This document shows, piece after piece, positions 1 to 11,042 of a stretch of 64,000 bases of DNA; the first letter of the stretch is position 1; every line of letters begins with the position of its first letter. The notes beneath the pieces are model-generated. The model saw only the letters and a program-made list of their open reading frames with translations, was not told the DNA's origin and did no database searches. Origin of the DNA: Gari tellinella (taxonomy: Eukaryota > Mollusca > Bivalvia > Cardiida > Psammobiidae); assembly GCA_922989275.2 (NCBI GenBank), contig OV277861.1, positions 29,356,479 through 29,420,478 of the forward strand, read 5' to 3'. The position numbers were made by a program, and so were the translations under genes.

Positions 1-1011
1 TTGAATTTGAATCAAGAGTTACTTGCCCCTGTCATACTTAGATTTATAATGCTACAAACAGCTTTATTTTTTGTATTGTTTAGGCTTTAACATGTACAAA
101 ATTGAATGGATTTTATAAAACTTTGTAAAAAGCTTTTGAATGTTGATCTTTAAAGACAGGTGATCACCATTTGCCCCTTCCTCCCACAATAAAGTTTGCC
201 ACTTTCTTCTGGACAATCGCTGCGGCAGGGGATATCAGCTCTAAGGTGCTTGATTGAACTTAGAATATTTTAAATGGGCTCTTTCTCGGTTAACTAGATT
301 TTACCGTTTCGTCTAGCATCAACACTGTTTACTACAATGCTTTGATACTTGTACAGTTATTGCCTTGGACCATTACCAACTCACCAATTATACCCAAGCT
401 CAGTTTGACCTTGACCTAATTTGGACTTGAAAAAGATTCAGAATATAATGTCAAGGATGCCACCGGGGGCATAAGCGTTTATTGAACGCGCAGTCTTGTT
501 CTTCAATGAAGGAATAAGTAAAAGGCGTATTTATGGGGTAATCCTAATGGGTTAAATGCTTGAGAACAATCTCAGACTCAAATTGAATGCTTTATGACCT
601 TGGAACTTGGTTGGCAAACAATGTGGAACTCAGCTTCTGACTTAAATTATTTATTATGGGCATCAGGTTTTGTTGCGTTATCCCATAAATACGCCTTATT
701 ACGCCTTTACAACTCATTCCTCCACTGAAGAAAATAGTTTCCACTTCATTTAAGGAATAATTTGAATGTTTATTGCTTTCATTAAAGTATGGGGAAAAAA
801 CCTGGTCACATTTGATGAAACCATAAGAAATATTTTCTATATTCTAGTAAATAATAGCTTAAGCATTCTGCTTTATTTTCAACCCGCTTTCAGAGTTGTG
901 TCTTAAAAACTAGGAAAATGCTATGGCGATTGGGGTAATGGATAAACATGATTGCTTGATAAGAATTGCTAGTTATATTTTACTGCTTCAACCTTGTATT
1001 GTCTCTTGTAG
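1..1011. repeat. NEIL3 intron with degenerate family A element (678-941)
   Basis: No NEIL3 exon is recognised here. Positions 678-941 read as a reversed, decayed family A copy: TTATCCCATAAATACGCC at the left, one hairpin arm (GCATTCTGCTTTATTTTCAAC), and GGGGTAATGG at the right. A second right-end fragment lies at about 510-555. The rest is AT-rich without a recognised signal. Confidence 0.6.
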
Positions 1012-1189
1012 GCCAAGTGAGCCCTGTAAACTGAAGTATGCAGAGTTGAATGACCTTGACATCTGCTCACCTGTGTTCAACTTTACCCGAGCTGTTGCCT
1101 TGGTGATGGAGCAGAAGGACAGACAGACTTGCGATGTTCTGTTGGATCAGCTGATACTGCCTGGTGTTGGAAACATTATCAAGAATGAG
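1012..1189 (+). CDS. NEIL3: NEIL3 exon: helix-two-turn-helix part 1
   Basis: The exon follows a CTCTTGTAG acceptor and ends at GAG before GTATTT. It begins with the last base of a split codon (phase-2 intron upstream) and ends on a codon boundary. It encodes the segment ending in LPGVGNIIKNE, the conserved DNA-binding turn of the Fpg/Nei helix-two-turn-helix. The open frame visible further upstream from an ATG at 923 is intron sequence. Confidence 0.92.
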
Positions 1190-4100
1190 GTATTTAGAGA
1201 CAGTGGAGATATATTACTTCAAAACTTCTTTCACATTTAACTCATTATCCCCTGGAACTTCCAATGGACAATACCAGTTTGCATTATAGGCTGGTCTGTT
1301 TTAGACTATTTAGGATTGTTTTTTGTAATAAATTGCAAAATGACAAACAGTGAAGTCCCTGATCAGAGGGCTCCTACAGGAGCCCTCTGATCAGGGACTT
1401 CACTGTTTGCATAGGACAAGTGTTCTTTTCAGGTACACATTACTCCATAGATTCACATTTTTACGCCTTTGTCAGTTTGATTTCTGCACCATGTGAAATT
1501 TTTTCGTTATTCCAGCAGATTGTAGCCCCTTTACTTGATAGCCTATTTCTAGTATTGAAGATAGGTGACCCCTTGAAGCAGGTTGAAAGTAAAGCAGAAT
1601 GCGCCTAAAGGCGCATTCTGCCTTACTTTCAGCCTGCTTTAAGCTCCTATATGTTTGAATATAAAAACTTTTTCCTACACTATATATTCATGACTGATTT
1701 AATTGGAACTATTTTCTTCAGTGGAGTAATATATTTTATGAGCTAAAAGGCGCATCTATGAGGGAAATGGTTAATGCAGAATGTACCTTAAGGCCTGATT
1801 AATATGGTTACTTATTTGCAATTCTAGTAGCAGGCTGTATAGTAAAGTTTGAGATGAAACTAGATATAAAGCTACATTCTAAATTGCATAAAATGACAGC
1901 TGTCTGAAAAAGTATGACCAATTCTTTTTTAACACCCCTTTTTCTCCTATAATTTATTCCTCCACTAAACAAAATAGTTAAAATATATACAGCCATGAAT
2001 ATATATCATAAGAAATATTTTCTACATTCTTGCAGGTGTTGGCTTAAAGCAGGCTGAAAGTAAAGCAAAATGTGCCTTAAGTCACCTGACTCCAAAACTA
2101 GAAATAGGCTATGGGGTAATGGGTAATTGAATGGCAAACAGTTTGTAGCAAAATATCTGGCTTCAAACTGTTTTCAAAGGAAATAAATGTTTTAGCACAA
2201 ATATGTTAACATGGAAAGAATTACATCTTGTCTGCTAGTACATATGCATCCATGTTAGCTCAGCTGGCATGAAATGCCAAAGGAAGCTAATGTTGTAGTC
2301 CTGTGTCAGTCATTGTCATTCATCGTCGTTTGTGTATCGAGAGCCATTGTCGATTTTCTTTCACTCGGATAAAATCATAATAAATCAGCAAATCTAGATT
2401 TTGGAATTGAATAAGACAGTATACATTTTACAAATGTAAGTGTTGAGCCAGATAAAGTGATGTTGTTTAATGTTTCTTTCACAGGCCCTGTTTGACAGTG
2501 GTATTAAACCTAGTGCAAAGGTAAGCACTATATTTTTTTGTATTGTAATTCTTCAATTTATTACTTGTATGACACTCTTGGTCTCTGTTTAACCTAGGTC
2601 ATGTCAAAGATCAAGGTCATTCAAAGGTCAAATAGGCTAAATTTAAACTTGGCCATCACTTTAGAAATACTTGTGATAAAGACTTCATTTTGTGGCATTG
2701 TGTACTCCACTGATGAAGATATTAATCTCAGTTCAGCTTAGGTTATGATTGCCAAAGGTCATTTAAAGGTCCAATAGGCTTAATTGAACATTTGTCGTTA
2801 CTTTGAACATTCAGGTGATTGATACTTTGTATTTGGCGTGTGTTCTTAACTATATACTAGTAAGCCATTGAGCCCAGCGCAGCTTGAGTCATTTCAGTTA
2901 ACCCATTTGACCTAAGCTTGTTTCTAGTATTTTAAGATAGGTGACCACTTAAAACAGGTTGAAAGTAAAGCAGAATGTCCCTTAAGGCACATTCTGCTTT
3001 ACTTTCAACCTGCTTTTAGCTACCATCTGCTATGATATAGACAATATTTCTTTGGTATAATGTTGATGACTGTAAAAAAAAGTATTTTTCAGTTTAGGAA
3101 TGAATTAAAGGCATAAAAAGGTGTTTTAATGGGGGGGATGAGTTTGAGGTCAAAAGTCATTGAGAGGTCATTGTCACACCAGGGGGCTTTGTGGATCACA
3201 AACACATCTTATTACATGTACTTGTAAATTGTACTCATGCATGGTGTTGTTCTGATTGTATTTTATAATCTAACTTACATTTAGTTTTACACTAATGACT
3301 TTGATAGAAAATTAATAATTAATACAGTTTACAGCTTTAAGTGGTATTAATTTGTTACCATTCTTTTTTTTTTCATTTCGGCTGTCATGCAGCCCATTTA
3401 TTGTGTCCCCGTCATAGGTGAGAGAATGTCGGGGACCCATCCTCATACCCACCTCACATTAGTCATATTATATATCATTTACAAAGCAACATAAAAGAAG
3501 GCTTTCCGACCCTTTTGGTGTTAAATATTGTTCTTGAGTATTGTTTTAACATATATGTGATTTTCAAAAAGTATTTTTGAATAATGATTATAAATATTTT
3601 TCAAATTTATTAGATTTTGTCCTGTTATAAAACACAAATAATGAAGACCCAGGGCCAACCACCACTTCCATGAACTGCATAGTTATGCTCTGGGACTGTA
3701 CTATTTGTCTATATTGGCACCAAAAGCGTCGACACTTACATGCTGTAAACAATAAACACTAGACTTAACTACAATGGGTTTTCCAATTTTTTAAGTTGAT
3801 GCTTACTCAAAAATAGACTTGCCTATCTAAAAGTAAAGAAAAATGTGCAAGTTGAACAAAAGTTTGTCTGACCTCCAGATGGGTTTCCATGTAAAGCATA
3901 AAGCATATTTTTCTTTTCAGCAATATTTTTGTAACTAATGAATACAAGTTTTATATATTAACCTGAATTCCTAATTAATAATATTAATAACAACAAAAGT
4001 ATTTTAAGATGACAGTGCCCCTCTATATATAAAATGCAATATGTCTAAATACATGTATAGGTTTTCCATCTAATTTGACTGTAAAGGTTGAAGTTATTTA

Positions 4101-7100
4101 TATACATTTATAATATATCTCAGAAAATTAGATTGGTCACAGTCAAGGTCAATGAGAGGTCAAGGTCAAATAGGTATATGTCAGCTGAAAGGTCTTGTCA
4201 CAAGTGGTTATATTTCCAACTACACGTATCAAGGAGATCCATTGTCTAATAAGGGAGTAATGGCCAATCTTGGAATTTTTTGGGAAATTAGCTTCAAGGT
4301 CAAGGTTAAAAAGTATATATCATCCTAGAAGTGTTCTCCAAAGGGATGGTGTATCCAAGACTGAAATATATCTCTTCAGTAATGGAGAAGTTATGCGCAG
4401 TGTTTAAGTTTCAGACAGGATGACAGATAGTTAGACAGACTGACTGACAAGCAGTTCAAACACTATAATTATGCTGCGCTTCGGTGCTAAAAAGAAATCT
4501 AAGGTATAGAAAGTAGAGGGAACATGCAAATATTATATATATTCTGACGAATATGTGACGTAAATTAAAGTTCTAGAGGCCACACAATTGGCTTCAACTT
4601 AACCCATTACTTCATACTTTATATTATGTATTGATGCACTCAATGTTTCCCCTAATAAATAAGTTAGTTCCAGTTTATGGGTCATAAACATGAGTCAGAT
4701 TCAACAGGAGTATTTTCAGTATTTGTACATATTGAAGTTGCAAGCTGGCTGAGAGTAAAGCAAAATGCTTATTGAGTTGGTGTGGAGGTCAGACAACAAT
4801 TTTCAAAGTTAAAGATTTATGCACAAGTTAGAGAAAAAGAAAAACAAAAAGGCAAGGATGCTAGTAAAAACTGTTTTCCTTCCAGTTTTAAAACTAGATG
4901 CAAAAAGCAAAATAGTAAAAAAGAAACAAAAAAACAGAAGTTTGTGTACAATTGTAGCAAAAAACGATTTCCATGACACCAGTCGTACGGACGGAAGCTT
5001 TGCTTGTCTATCAATACACAGGTCAATCCATTCCATTCACCACTCAATGTATACTCCCTTTAACATCCATAATTCATTCCTCCACTGAAGAAAATACACT
5101 AATTATTTGTAAATATGTACCATTCAAAATATTTTTATATATTATAGCAGGTAACGGCATAAAGCCTGTCGAAAGCATGGCAGAAAGTTCCTTAAGGACC
5201 ACTCTACCCCTCCTTCAACCCACTTCAAATAGTCACCTGACTTGATTTCAAAACTCATTAAACAGACTATTTGCCAAATGAAGAATTGACATTGTTAAAT
5301 TTCTTGTTTAAAACATTGAAAAGCAGGTAAATCCTGAACTATGTTGAAACAGTTTGTACTTGGTTATAAACACTTTTTCTTGTACATCAAAACTTTATGC
5401 TATTAAGTTTGGGAATGGACAGTATGCTATTGAAATACGGGATGGACAGTATGATATTGAGATAAGGAATGCCATTATAGGCACCTTTATATAAGATCAA
5501 CCAAAAGAGGTATACAGTATAACCACTCCACCACAGCCACCAGAGGGAGACTCATCTGCGGCATCGAAGACAGACGACAGTCCAGAGCATGAAGGAAGCA
5601 GAGCAGAAAGCCTCTATAGGAGCTTTCTGACATGCTTCCATCGAGCTCCAGGAAGCCGTCCGCCCCGAATTGTTACCATTCTTAGACCATCTTATTTTTC
5701 ATCAATCAGAGAGTTTTGAGAGAACTTGTTAAACATTTAAACACTTATTCTGTGACAGATCTCAGAACTGAGGAAAGAGCACATTACATTCTTAATCAAG
5801 ATGACCAGAGACTTTACAGACATCTTCTACAAGGTTAGTAACTCTTTAAACCCTAGTCACTCATATATGCCATATTTTGAAACAGTGTCTGTGTGAAAAG
5901 TACACTTGTCCTATGCAAACAGTGTAGACCCTGATCAGAGGGCTTCTTAAATAGCTCTCTGATCAGGGTCAACACTGTAAGTCATTTTGACAAATTTTGT
6001 AAAAATCAACCTGAAAAAGTCAAAAATAGACTGGATTAAATTGAAAACTAGATTTGTCCATTTGAGATGTCACGGAGGAAAGAGTGTGAATAAGGGCTCC
6101 AGATAAGAGGGTGTAAACTGTACAAAGCTGGAGTTTTTGCTTAACCTTCATTCTGCTTTAAGCAACCACTTTTGTGAAATATTGAAACAAGGTATGAGGG
6201 AAAGGCTTAAGAGGGGAGGATATTTTTAAAGAACTGAAAGGGCATTTTATTCCAATTCAATCTAGTCCATTTTATAGTTATGAATAGTAGTTTTATTTCA
6301 ATATACTTCAAATTGACAAACAGTGCAGGCCCTAATCAGAGGACTATAGGAGCCCTCTGATAAGGTCCTACACTGTATGCATAGAACAAGTTTATTACAT
6401 TTGCACTGTTTGTAAAGATTTGGTACAGCAGTCCCTCTCTACAAGGACACCCAATCGGAGAGAAAAATAGTGTGCCATGTTCAAAGGGAGTCTTTATAGG
6501 GAGGGAAATTGGCATTCATTTGCAAACAGATTGAATCCAGATCAGACGCCGCTTGATCTGGATTCAAGCTGTTTGTAACTTGTCATTAAGGTTTTTTTTC
6601 TGTCAAAATGTCCATTGTGTAACTTTGAGAAAAACAGCAGACAACAATTTGAAGCAGACGGCATTGCAATAGGTTGACAACAATTTTTTGTGTAAAAGGG
6701 ATGGATCACTGTATACTCGTCACTGAGGTTCAACAGGTTGATGACATTGTATTTCAGTGTAGAAGGGATGGTAAGCCTCTTCATCCCTACTACAAGATCT
6801 ATGGTAGGGGGCGCTGTAAGCAGTGTGATGGCAAGGTGACCATCTGTAGACAGGGCGAGGACAGTGAAAGAATGACCTACTTCTGTGAAAACTGCCAAAC
6901 CAATGAACTCAAAACTAAACAAAGGTAAACAGAGATATTGTAGACAATCACTTTTATAACCCATTACACCATATACACATTTTAAGTTTTTTTTTTAATT
7001 TCCACCTAAGAAAACAGTTCCAATTTAATACAGTCATGAATATGTATCATACATATTTCCTATATCCTAGCATTTGGTAACTTAACACAGGCAGGGGCGT

Positions 7101-10100
7101 AGCCAGCGATACGCACGTGCGTAACATCAGTTTGAAAAATGAAAAATCAAACATGGCCAAAAATGGCATAAAAACCGAAGGCTAAGGGGGGTTAGACCTT
7201 AAAGTCTAAAATGAAGATTTCAAACACACTTCAGAGCTCACCATTTCAGTTCTAATTTCCATTTTTCTCCCCGGGGGAGAACCCCCGGACCCCCATCCAG
7301 CATTGATCAATTTCAAGTTTTAGACCAATAACTTAGTAACTACAAAGATGGCAGCTCAAAAACTACGGTGCTACATGTAATCTGCTACATGTACCTCTCG
7401 TGCGTCTAAACATTGAGTCAAATAGTTATATAATGTTATGTCTTATATAACGAACCATTGAAGAAAATTGTATGGATCACATAGTTCGTATTAAGTGCCC
7501 AAAATCCCCCACCAACAATTTTTCATAGTTCATATACATGTGGATCGTACGTACAATGTATACCTAAATCGTCTAAAAGTCGAAAGTTCTTGGAAATATA
7601 TAGGTTAGTCACATTAATCGTATTCAGTGTCCAAAATCCCTACAAACACACTTCAGAACTCACCGTTTCAGTTCTTATTTCGATTTTTTCTCCCGGGGGA
7701 CAACCCCCGGACCCCACTTTCATCGGTCAAGTTCAAGTTTCAGAAAATAAAGAACTTAGTTACTAGAAAGTTGACAGCCTGAAAAACTTCTACAGTGTTT
7801 CGTGTACTTCTCGTGAGTCTTAAAGTCAAATAGTTCTAGCAGTGGAAAAATTAGTCACAAAATAAGGTTGTGTCTAATAAAACAGAGCCTTCAAAGCAAT
7901 TGTATGGTTCACGTTGATCGTATTCAGTGTCCCTATTCCCCCCAAAAACACTTCAGAGCTCACCATTTCAGTTCTTGTTTCAATTTTTCTCCCCGGGGGA
8001 GGACCCCCGGACCCCCACTTGCATTTTTCAAGTTCGAGTTTTGGAAACTCAGGATCTTAACAACTACAAATTTAAATCAGCATCATGAAAAAAATATACG
8101 GTGCTTCATGCACCTCTCGTGCGGCAAAGTCAAATTATTATAGCGGAAAAAATGTTAATCACTAAATTTATTGTTATGTTATAACGGAGCTTTTCCTCTG
8201 AAGACGGAGCATGACTGCCTATATGGCGAGGTAATTGAAAACGGCTATGCACGTAATCCTCCAGCTTGACAGACAATAATGTCTGTACCAAGCTGTCCTG
8301 TGAGTGTTAAGCACAGGTACGCCAACAACAACAACATAACGGAGCTTTGAACACAATTGTATGGTTCACGTTGATCGTATTCAGTGCTCCAGATCCCTCT
8401 AAACACACTTCAGAGCTCACCATTTCAGTTCTTATTTCCATTTTTCTCCCGGGGGAGGACCCCCGAACCCCCACTTGCATTTTTCAAGTTCGAGTTTCGG
8501 AAACTCAGGATCTCAACAACTACAAATTTAAGTCAACATCATAGAAGACTACAGTGCTTCTTGTATATACCACTCGTGCGGCTAAAAGTCAAATTATTTT
8601 AGCAGAAAAAAACGCTAATCACAAAATTTATTTAGATGGACACATTTGTATAGTTCTCATAGATCGTATTCAGTGCTCCAAATCCCTCTAAACACACTTC
8701 AGAGCTCACCATTTTACTTCTAATTTCCATTTTTCTCCCCGGGGGAAAACCCCCGGACCCCCATCCAGCATTGATCAATTTCAAGTTTTAGACCAATAAC
8801 TTAGTAACTACAAAGATGGCAGCTCAAAAACTACGGTGCTACATGTAATCTGCTACATGTACCTCTCGTGCGTCTAAACATTGAGTCAAATAGTTATATA
8901 ATGTTATGTCTTATATAACGAACCATTGAAGAAAATTGTATGGATCACATAGTTCGTATTAAGTGCCCAAAATCCCCCCATCTAATTTACTTTTTTCTCC
9001 AGGGGGAGGCCCCCCGGACCCCCACCAGCAGGAGGAGGTACCCCCCTCCAGCACCCTCCCCCTGATGTGCGTAACATTCGTTCAAGCCTGGCTAGGCCGC
9101 TGACAGGCTTTACTTTTAACCTGCTTTAAGAGTGACCTGTCTTCAAAACCATAAACAGGCTATGGGGGAGGGTTAAGCAGTCACCAATCAGCTATGAATT
9201 TTGGTTTTATGGGTTTCAAAGTACATGTAATGGTTTACTGTTCTGTAGTTCTATGATTTTCTTCTTTCAGGAAGTTACCACAGAAGAACAGTCTTCTAGG
9301 CTGGGTTCAAACTGGTGAGCAGACTGTAGAAGCAGCCAAAGACTGGTCTTGTACCTTCTGTACCCTAATCAATGCTGGTTCCCAAACCAACTGCACAATC
9401 TGTCTAAATACCAGATCACACAGCATACCACCAACCAGTCTCAGTTCTAGCTCTCAAAGGGACTGTACTGCAAGTGCCACTATTGGAAAAATAGAAGAGT
9501 TATCTCCCTTATCAAATCAGAAAGGCACCAAAAGGGTTTTACAACTTACAAGTAGTACTTTAGAAAACCAGAATAAAATTAGAAAAGTTGAAAATGGCTC
9601 TCGTGCTACTGTTGGATCTAGGTCAAAAGGGCCAGGAATTAAAAAGGAGAAAGAGAGTTCTGGAAGTCAGCAGTTAGGGTCAAGTGAAAGTGATGCTCCC
9701 CCTAGTAAGATTCCCCCATGTCCAACACACAAGAAGAGGTGCAATATGAAGGAGGTTAGGAAAGAAGGTGCCAATTTAGGAAGATGGTTCTTCAGCTGTG
9801 TCGTCAGAAGCTGTAATCATTTCCAGGTAAGACAATATTAACACTCTGCATAATAAAGCAGCTTGTGGTGGACATGACTGCCACAGTGATTACCTTTGCA
9901 AACAGTTTGGATCCAGATTAGACGCCACATAAGGAATTTTCTACATGACTGTTTTCACGCTTTGAACAGTCACCTTGTCCTGTTGTAAGCAACTGCATAT
10001 TCATCTTTTGAATCACCAATAACCCATCAATACCCTCTTTCACGCCTCTTATTATTTCTAGGCTAAGGAAAGATGTCCCCACCCAGGAAGCACTAGATAT

Positions 10101-10740
10101 GAAACACTGAATTTATTAAGGCATATCAAGTGGAAGAATAATGTAGGTTGAAAGTAAAGTTGAATGTTGTTTTAGGAGCATTCTCCTTTACTTTAAACCT
10201 GGTTTTAGTGGCCACCTGTCTTCAAAATTAGAAACCGGCTATCATCATCACTATTTTTAAAGGGTTAAATACAACAAATAAGGAAGTTAGATCTACTCTT
10301 TGAACCCTAGTCCCGCATATATGTGGCTTTTGCAAACAGTGTACCTGTGAGAAGTACACTTGTACTATGCAAACAGTGTAGACTCTGTGATCATTTTGAC
10401 ATATATTGTAAAAATCAAATGTAAAAACTAAAAAGTCAAAAAATCGACTAGACTTAATTGAAAATTAGAATTGTCCATTTAAGTTTTCATGGAGGAAAGG
10501 GTTAAGCGAACCTTTTACTCTGAATGGGTTTTACATATTGATCTAACTCTCTATTTTCAGTGGGCAGACGAGAAGTTTCCTATATGCCCAGGTCATGGTA
10601 AACCTTGTACAATAAGGACAGTGCTCAAGATAGGCCCAAACAATGGAAGGAGGTTCTTTGCCTGTAAGCTGCCTAAGAACAAACAGTGTAAATTCTTTGA
10701 GTGGGCAGTAGGTTATGACTGGACTGTGAAAACCTGTTGA
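1012..10740 (+). CDS. NEIL3: NEIL3-like DNA glycosylase, 3' portion (six exons, N-terminus off window)
   Basis: The six exons join in one frame and encode about 396 residues ending in TGA. Domains in order: the C-terminal part of the Fpg/Nei region with the helix-two-turn-helix and its LPGVGNIIKNE signature (exon 1 of the window), an Fpg/Nei zinc finger with two CxxC pairs, a RanBP2-type zinc finger (WxCxxC...CxxC), a poorly conserved linker, and two C-terminal GRF zinc fingers. This order is diagnostic of NEIL3 and separates it from NEIL1 and NEIL2. Members of the family remove oxidised bases from single-stranded and telomeric DNA and unhook psoralen or abasic-site interstrand crosslinks at forks. 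The glycosylase active site (N-terminal residue and catalytic lysine) is not in the window, so activity cannot be judged. Human NEIL3 is about 605 residues, so roughly the first third is missing here. Identification is secure; exon borders rest on in-frame GT-AG sites. Confidence 0.93.
1237..1437 (-). mobile_element. Family C MITE with a 66-nt hairpin
   Basis: It begins TTAACTC. The hairpin at 1344-1409 is two 32-base arms (CAAACAGTGAAGTCCC... and its complement) around a 2-base loop, with no mismatch seen. It continues into the usual family flank (ACAAGTGT...GTACAC) and then is truncated. Confidence 0.8.
1524..1774 (+). mobile_element. Family A MITE
   Basis: The left flank GATAGCCTATTTCTAGTATTG, the hairpin at 1574-1643 (GCAGAATGCGCC / GGCGCATTCTGC) and the right end AAAAGGCGCATCTATG...GGTTAA match the other A copies. 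Confidence 0.8.
1948..2127 (-). mobile_element. Family A MITE, one hairpin arm lost
   Basis: Reversed copy: ATTCCTCCACTAAACAAAATAG, then AAAGCAGGCTGAAAGTAAAGC without its partner arm, then GAAATAGGCTATGGGGTAATG. Confidence 0.7.
2485..2520 (+). CDS. NEIL3: NEIL3 micro-exon (12 codons)
   Basis: A 36-base exon between TTTCTTTCACAG and GTAAGC encodes ALFDSGIKPSAK. It directly continues the ...IIKNE of the previous exon and matches the family order NEALFDSG. Both flanking introns are phase 0, so skipping it would keep the frame. Confidence 0.9.
2578..4490. repeat. AAGGTCA-rich dispersed repeat remnants in NEIL3 intron
   Basis: Apart from the A element at 2898-3140, this stretch repeats AGGTCAAGGTCA / AGGTCAAATAGG motifs (about 2600-2640, 2750-2780, 4140-4170, 4295-4310) and ends in a GACAGAC-rich stretch near 4420-4450. 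It looks like decayed copies of a longer dispersed repeat. No gene is seen. Confidence 0.45.
2898..3140 (+). mobile_element. Family A MITE
   Basis: It starts TTAACCC. The hairpin at 2951-3017 pairs ACAGGTTGAAAGTAAAGC with its complement around a TTAA-containing loop. The right end is worn (GTGTTTTAATGGGG). Confidence 0.75.
5068..5262 (-). mobile_element. Degenerate family A element
   Basis: ATTCATTCCTCCACTGAAGA at the left and a corrupted hairpin at about 5156-5230 with CCTTAAGGACC at the loop. A short A/F-like hairpin remnant also lies at 5590-5640. Confidence 0.55.
5759..5833 (+). CDS. NEIL3: NEIL3 exon: helix-two-turn-helix end
   Basis: A 75-base phase-0/phase-0 exon between TTCTGTGACAG and GTTAGT encodes 25 residues (ISELRKEH...DIFYK). 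They correspond to the last helices of the H2TH region before the Fpg zinc finger. Confidence 0.9.
5843..6094 (+). mobile_element. Family C MITE
   Basis: The left flank CTTTAAACCCTAGTCACTC, hairpin 5919-5978 (ACAGTGTAGACCCTGATCAG and its partner) and the right flank AATTGAAAACTAGA...GGAGGAAAGAG match the family C consensus. Confidence 0.75.
6225..6410 (-). mobile_element. Family C MITE, worn
   Basis: Hairpin 6317-6380 (GACAAACAGTGCAGGCCC...) followed by the reversed flank with TGCACTGTTTGTAAAGA. It abuts the family D copy on the right. Confidence 0.65.
6424..6713 (+). mobile_element. Family D MITE just upstream of NEIL3 zinc-finger exon
   Basis: It opens TACAGCAGTCCCTCTCTAC and has the GGGAGGGAAATTGGC segment, a shortened hairpin (6521-6577) and the conserved AGCAGAC repeats, ending near a worn GATCACTGTA. 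The exon acceptor is about 45 bases further on. Confidence 0.75.
6758..6924 (+). CDS. NEIL3: NEIL3 exon: Fpg/Nei zinc finger
   Basis: The exon follows GTATTTCAG and ends AAAG before GTAAAC, splitting an Arg codon (phase 2). It encodes HPYYKIYGRGRCKQC and then RMTYFCENCQ, the four-cysteine zinc finger of the Fpg/Nei fold, in the order seen in NEIL3. A family D transposon (6424-6713) ends about 45 bases before the exon. Confidence 0.93.
7093..9102. mobile_element. J element: non-autonomous TIR transposon with internal repeat units
   Basis: The ends are AGGGGCGTAGCCAG at the left and, read inward on the other strand, CAGCGGCCTAGCCAG. The inner ends also match (GCGTAACATCAG / GCGTAACATTCG). Inside are five copies of a unit starting ACACTTCAGAGCTCACC (about 7225, 7650, 7948, 8403, 8693), each followed by TCTCCC-GGGGGA...CCCCCGGACCCC. 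No transposase frame is present. The TIR type resembles hAT-derived MITEs, which is inference. Confidence 0.7.
8194..8335 (+). mobile_element. Short retroposon (SINE-like) with 13-bp target duplication
   Basis: A 142-base insert ending in (AAC)4 is flanked by direct repeats ATAACGGAGCTTT at 8181-8193 and 8336-8348. The host is one of the internal units of the J element. A simple repeat tail plus a target duplication of this length is the signature of LINE-driven retroposition. The body has no clear A/B box that I can defend. Confidence 0.7.
9271..9826 (+). CDS. NEIL3: NEIL3 exon: RanBP2 zinc finger, linker and first GRF finger
   Basis: A 556-base exon between CTTCTTTCAG and GTAAGA. It encodes WSCTFCTLIN...CTIC (a RanBP2-type zinc finger, CxxC-x10-CxxC), a Ser/Lys-rich linker of about 110 residues without recognisable motifs, and CPTHKKRC...GRWFFSC...CNHFQ, the body of the first GRF zinc finger. 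The finger's terminal Trp is the first residue of the next exon. Confidence 0.93.
10019..10267 (-). mobile_element. Family A MITE
   Basis: It opens ATAACCCATCAATACCC, has a hairpin at 10145-10206 (GTTGAAAGTAAAG / CTTTACTTTAAAC) and ends TTTTTAAAGGGTTAA. Confidence 0.7.
10295..10505 (+). mobile_element. Family C MITE lacking most of its right hairpin arm
   Basis: CTTTGAACCCTAGTCCCGC at the left, both CAAACAGTGTA motifs, then directly the right flank (AATTGAAAATTAGAATTGTC...GGAGGAAAGGGTTAA). The hairpin arm after GACTCTG is deleted. It ends about 55 bases before the last NEIL3 exon. Confidence 0.75.
10561..10740 (+). CDS. NEIL3: NEIL3 last exon: second GRF zinc finger and stop
   Basis: The exon follows CTCTATTTTCAG and opens with WADEK, completing GRF finger 1. 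It then carries CPGHGKPC...KIGPNNGRRFFAC...CKFFEWA, the second GRF finger, and a short tail ending KTC before TGA at 10738-10740. No AATAAA was found in the next 120 bases, so the 3' end is not placed. The upstream ATG at 10489 lies in a family C transposon and is not used. Confidence 0.93.
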   Translation, partial: WADEKFPICPGHGKPCTIRTVLKIGPNNGRRFFACKLPKNKQCKFFEWAVGYDWTVKTC

Positions 10741-10862
10741 CTCTTTCAACTTGTAGTAGCTCTTGTGGGTTATCAGGTTAAATTGTAGACCATTTTAGTT
10801 ACCAAAACATGAGCCAGTCTACTTGTAATTCTCGGTTGTCAATCAAAACTTTTCTAACTTAG

Positions 10863-11036
10863 CAAACAGTGTAGACCCTGATCAGAGGGCTCCTAAAGGA
10901 AAGGATCCCTCTGCACTGGGTCTACACTGTTTGTTGTAATGTAATGAGTATATTAACCCCTAGTGATGAGTATGAATATACAAGTCCTTTACAAACAGTG
11001 TACCAAATAGCGTAGACCCTGATAGGTTCATGGGCT
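10863..11036. repeat. Family C hairpin plus C fragment
   Basis: Hairpin 10863-10933 pairs CAAACAGTGTAGACCCTG with its complement. A second left-end C fragment follows at 10952-11036 (CCTAGTGATGAGTATGAATA). Confidence 0.65.
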
Positions 11037-11042
11037 TTACAT

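Larger units (their letters stand above)
6957..9176 (-). mobile_element. Family A MITE split by a J element
   Basis: The left part (6957-7092, TAACCCATTACACC...) and the right part (9103-9176, CTTTACTTTTAACCTGCTTTAAG...GGGTTAA) form one A copy when the 7093-9102 insert is removed. ACAGGC is present on both sides of the insert. Confidence 0.75.

Noticed and set aside
923..1240. 105-codon frame starting at ATG 923 as a stand-alone gene
   Set aside because: Its middle is a NEIL3 exon; the first codons are intron ahead of a clear TAG acceptor, and the end runs past a GT donor.
7868..8602. Frames of 65-91 codons with repeated FEFWKL-like peptides
   Set aside because: They are translations of the J element's internal repeat units; no domain, and the copies are interrupted differently.
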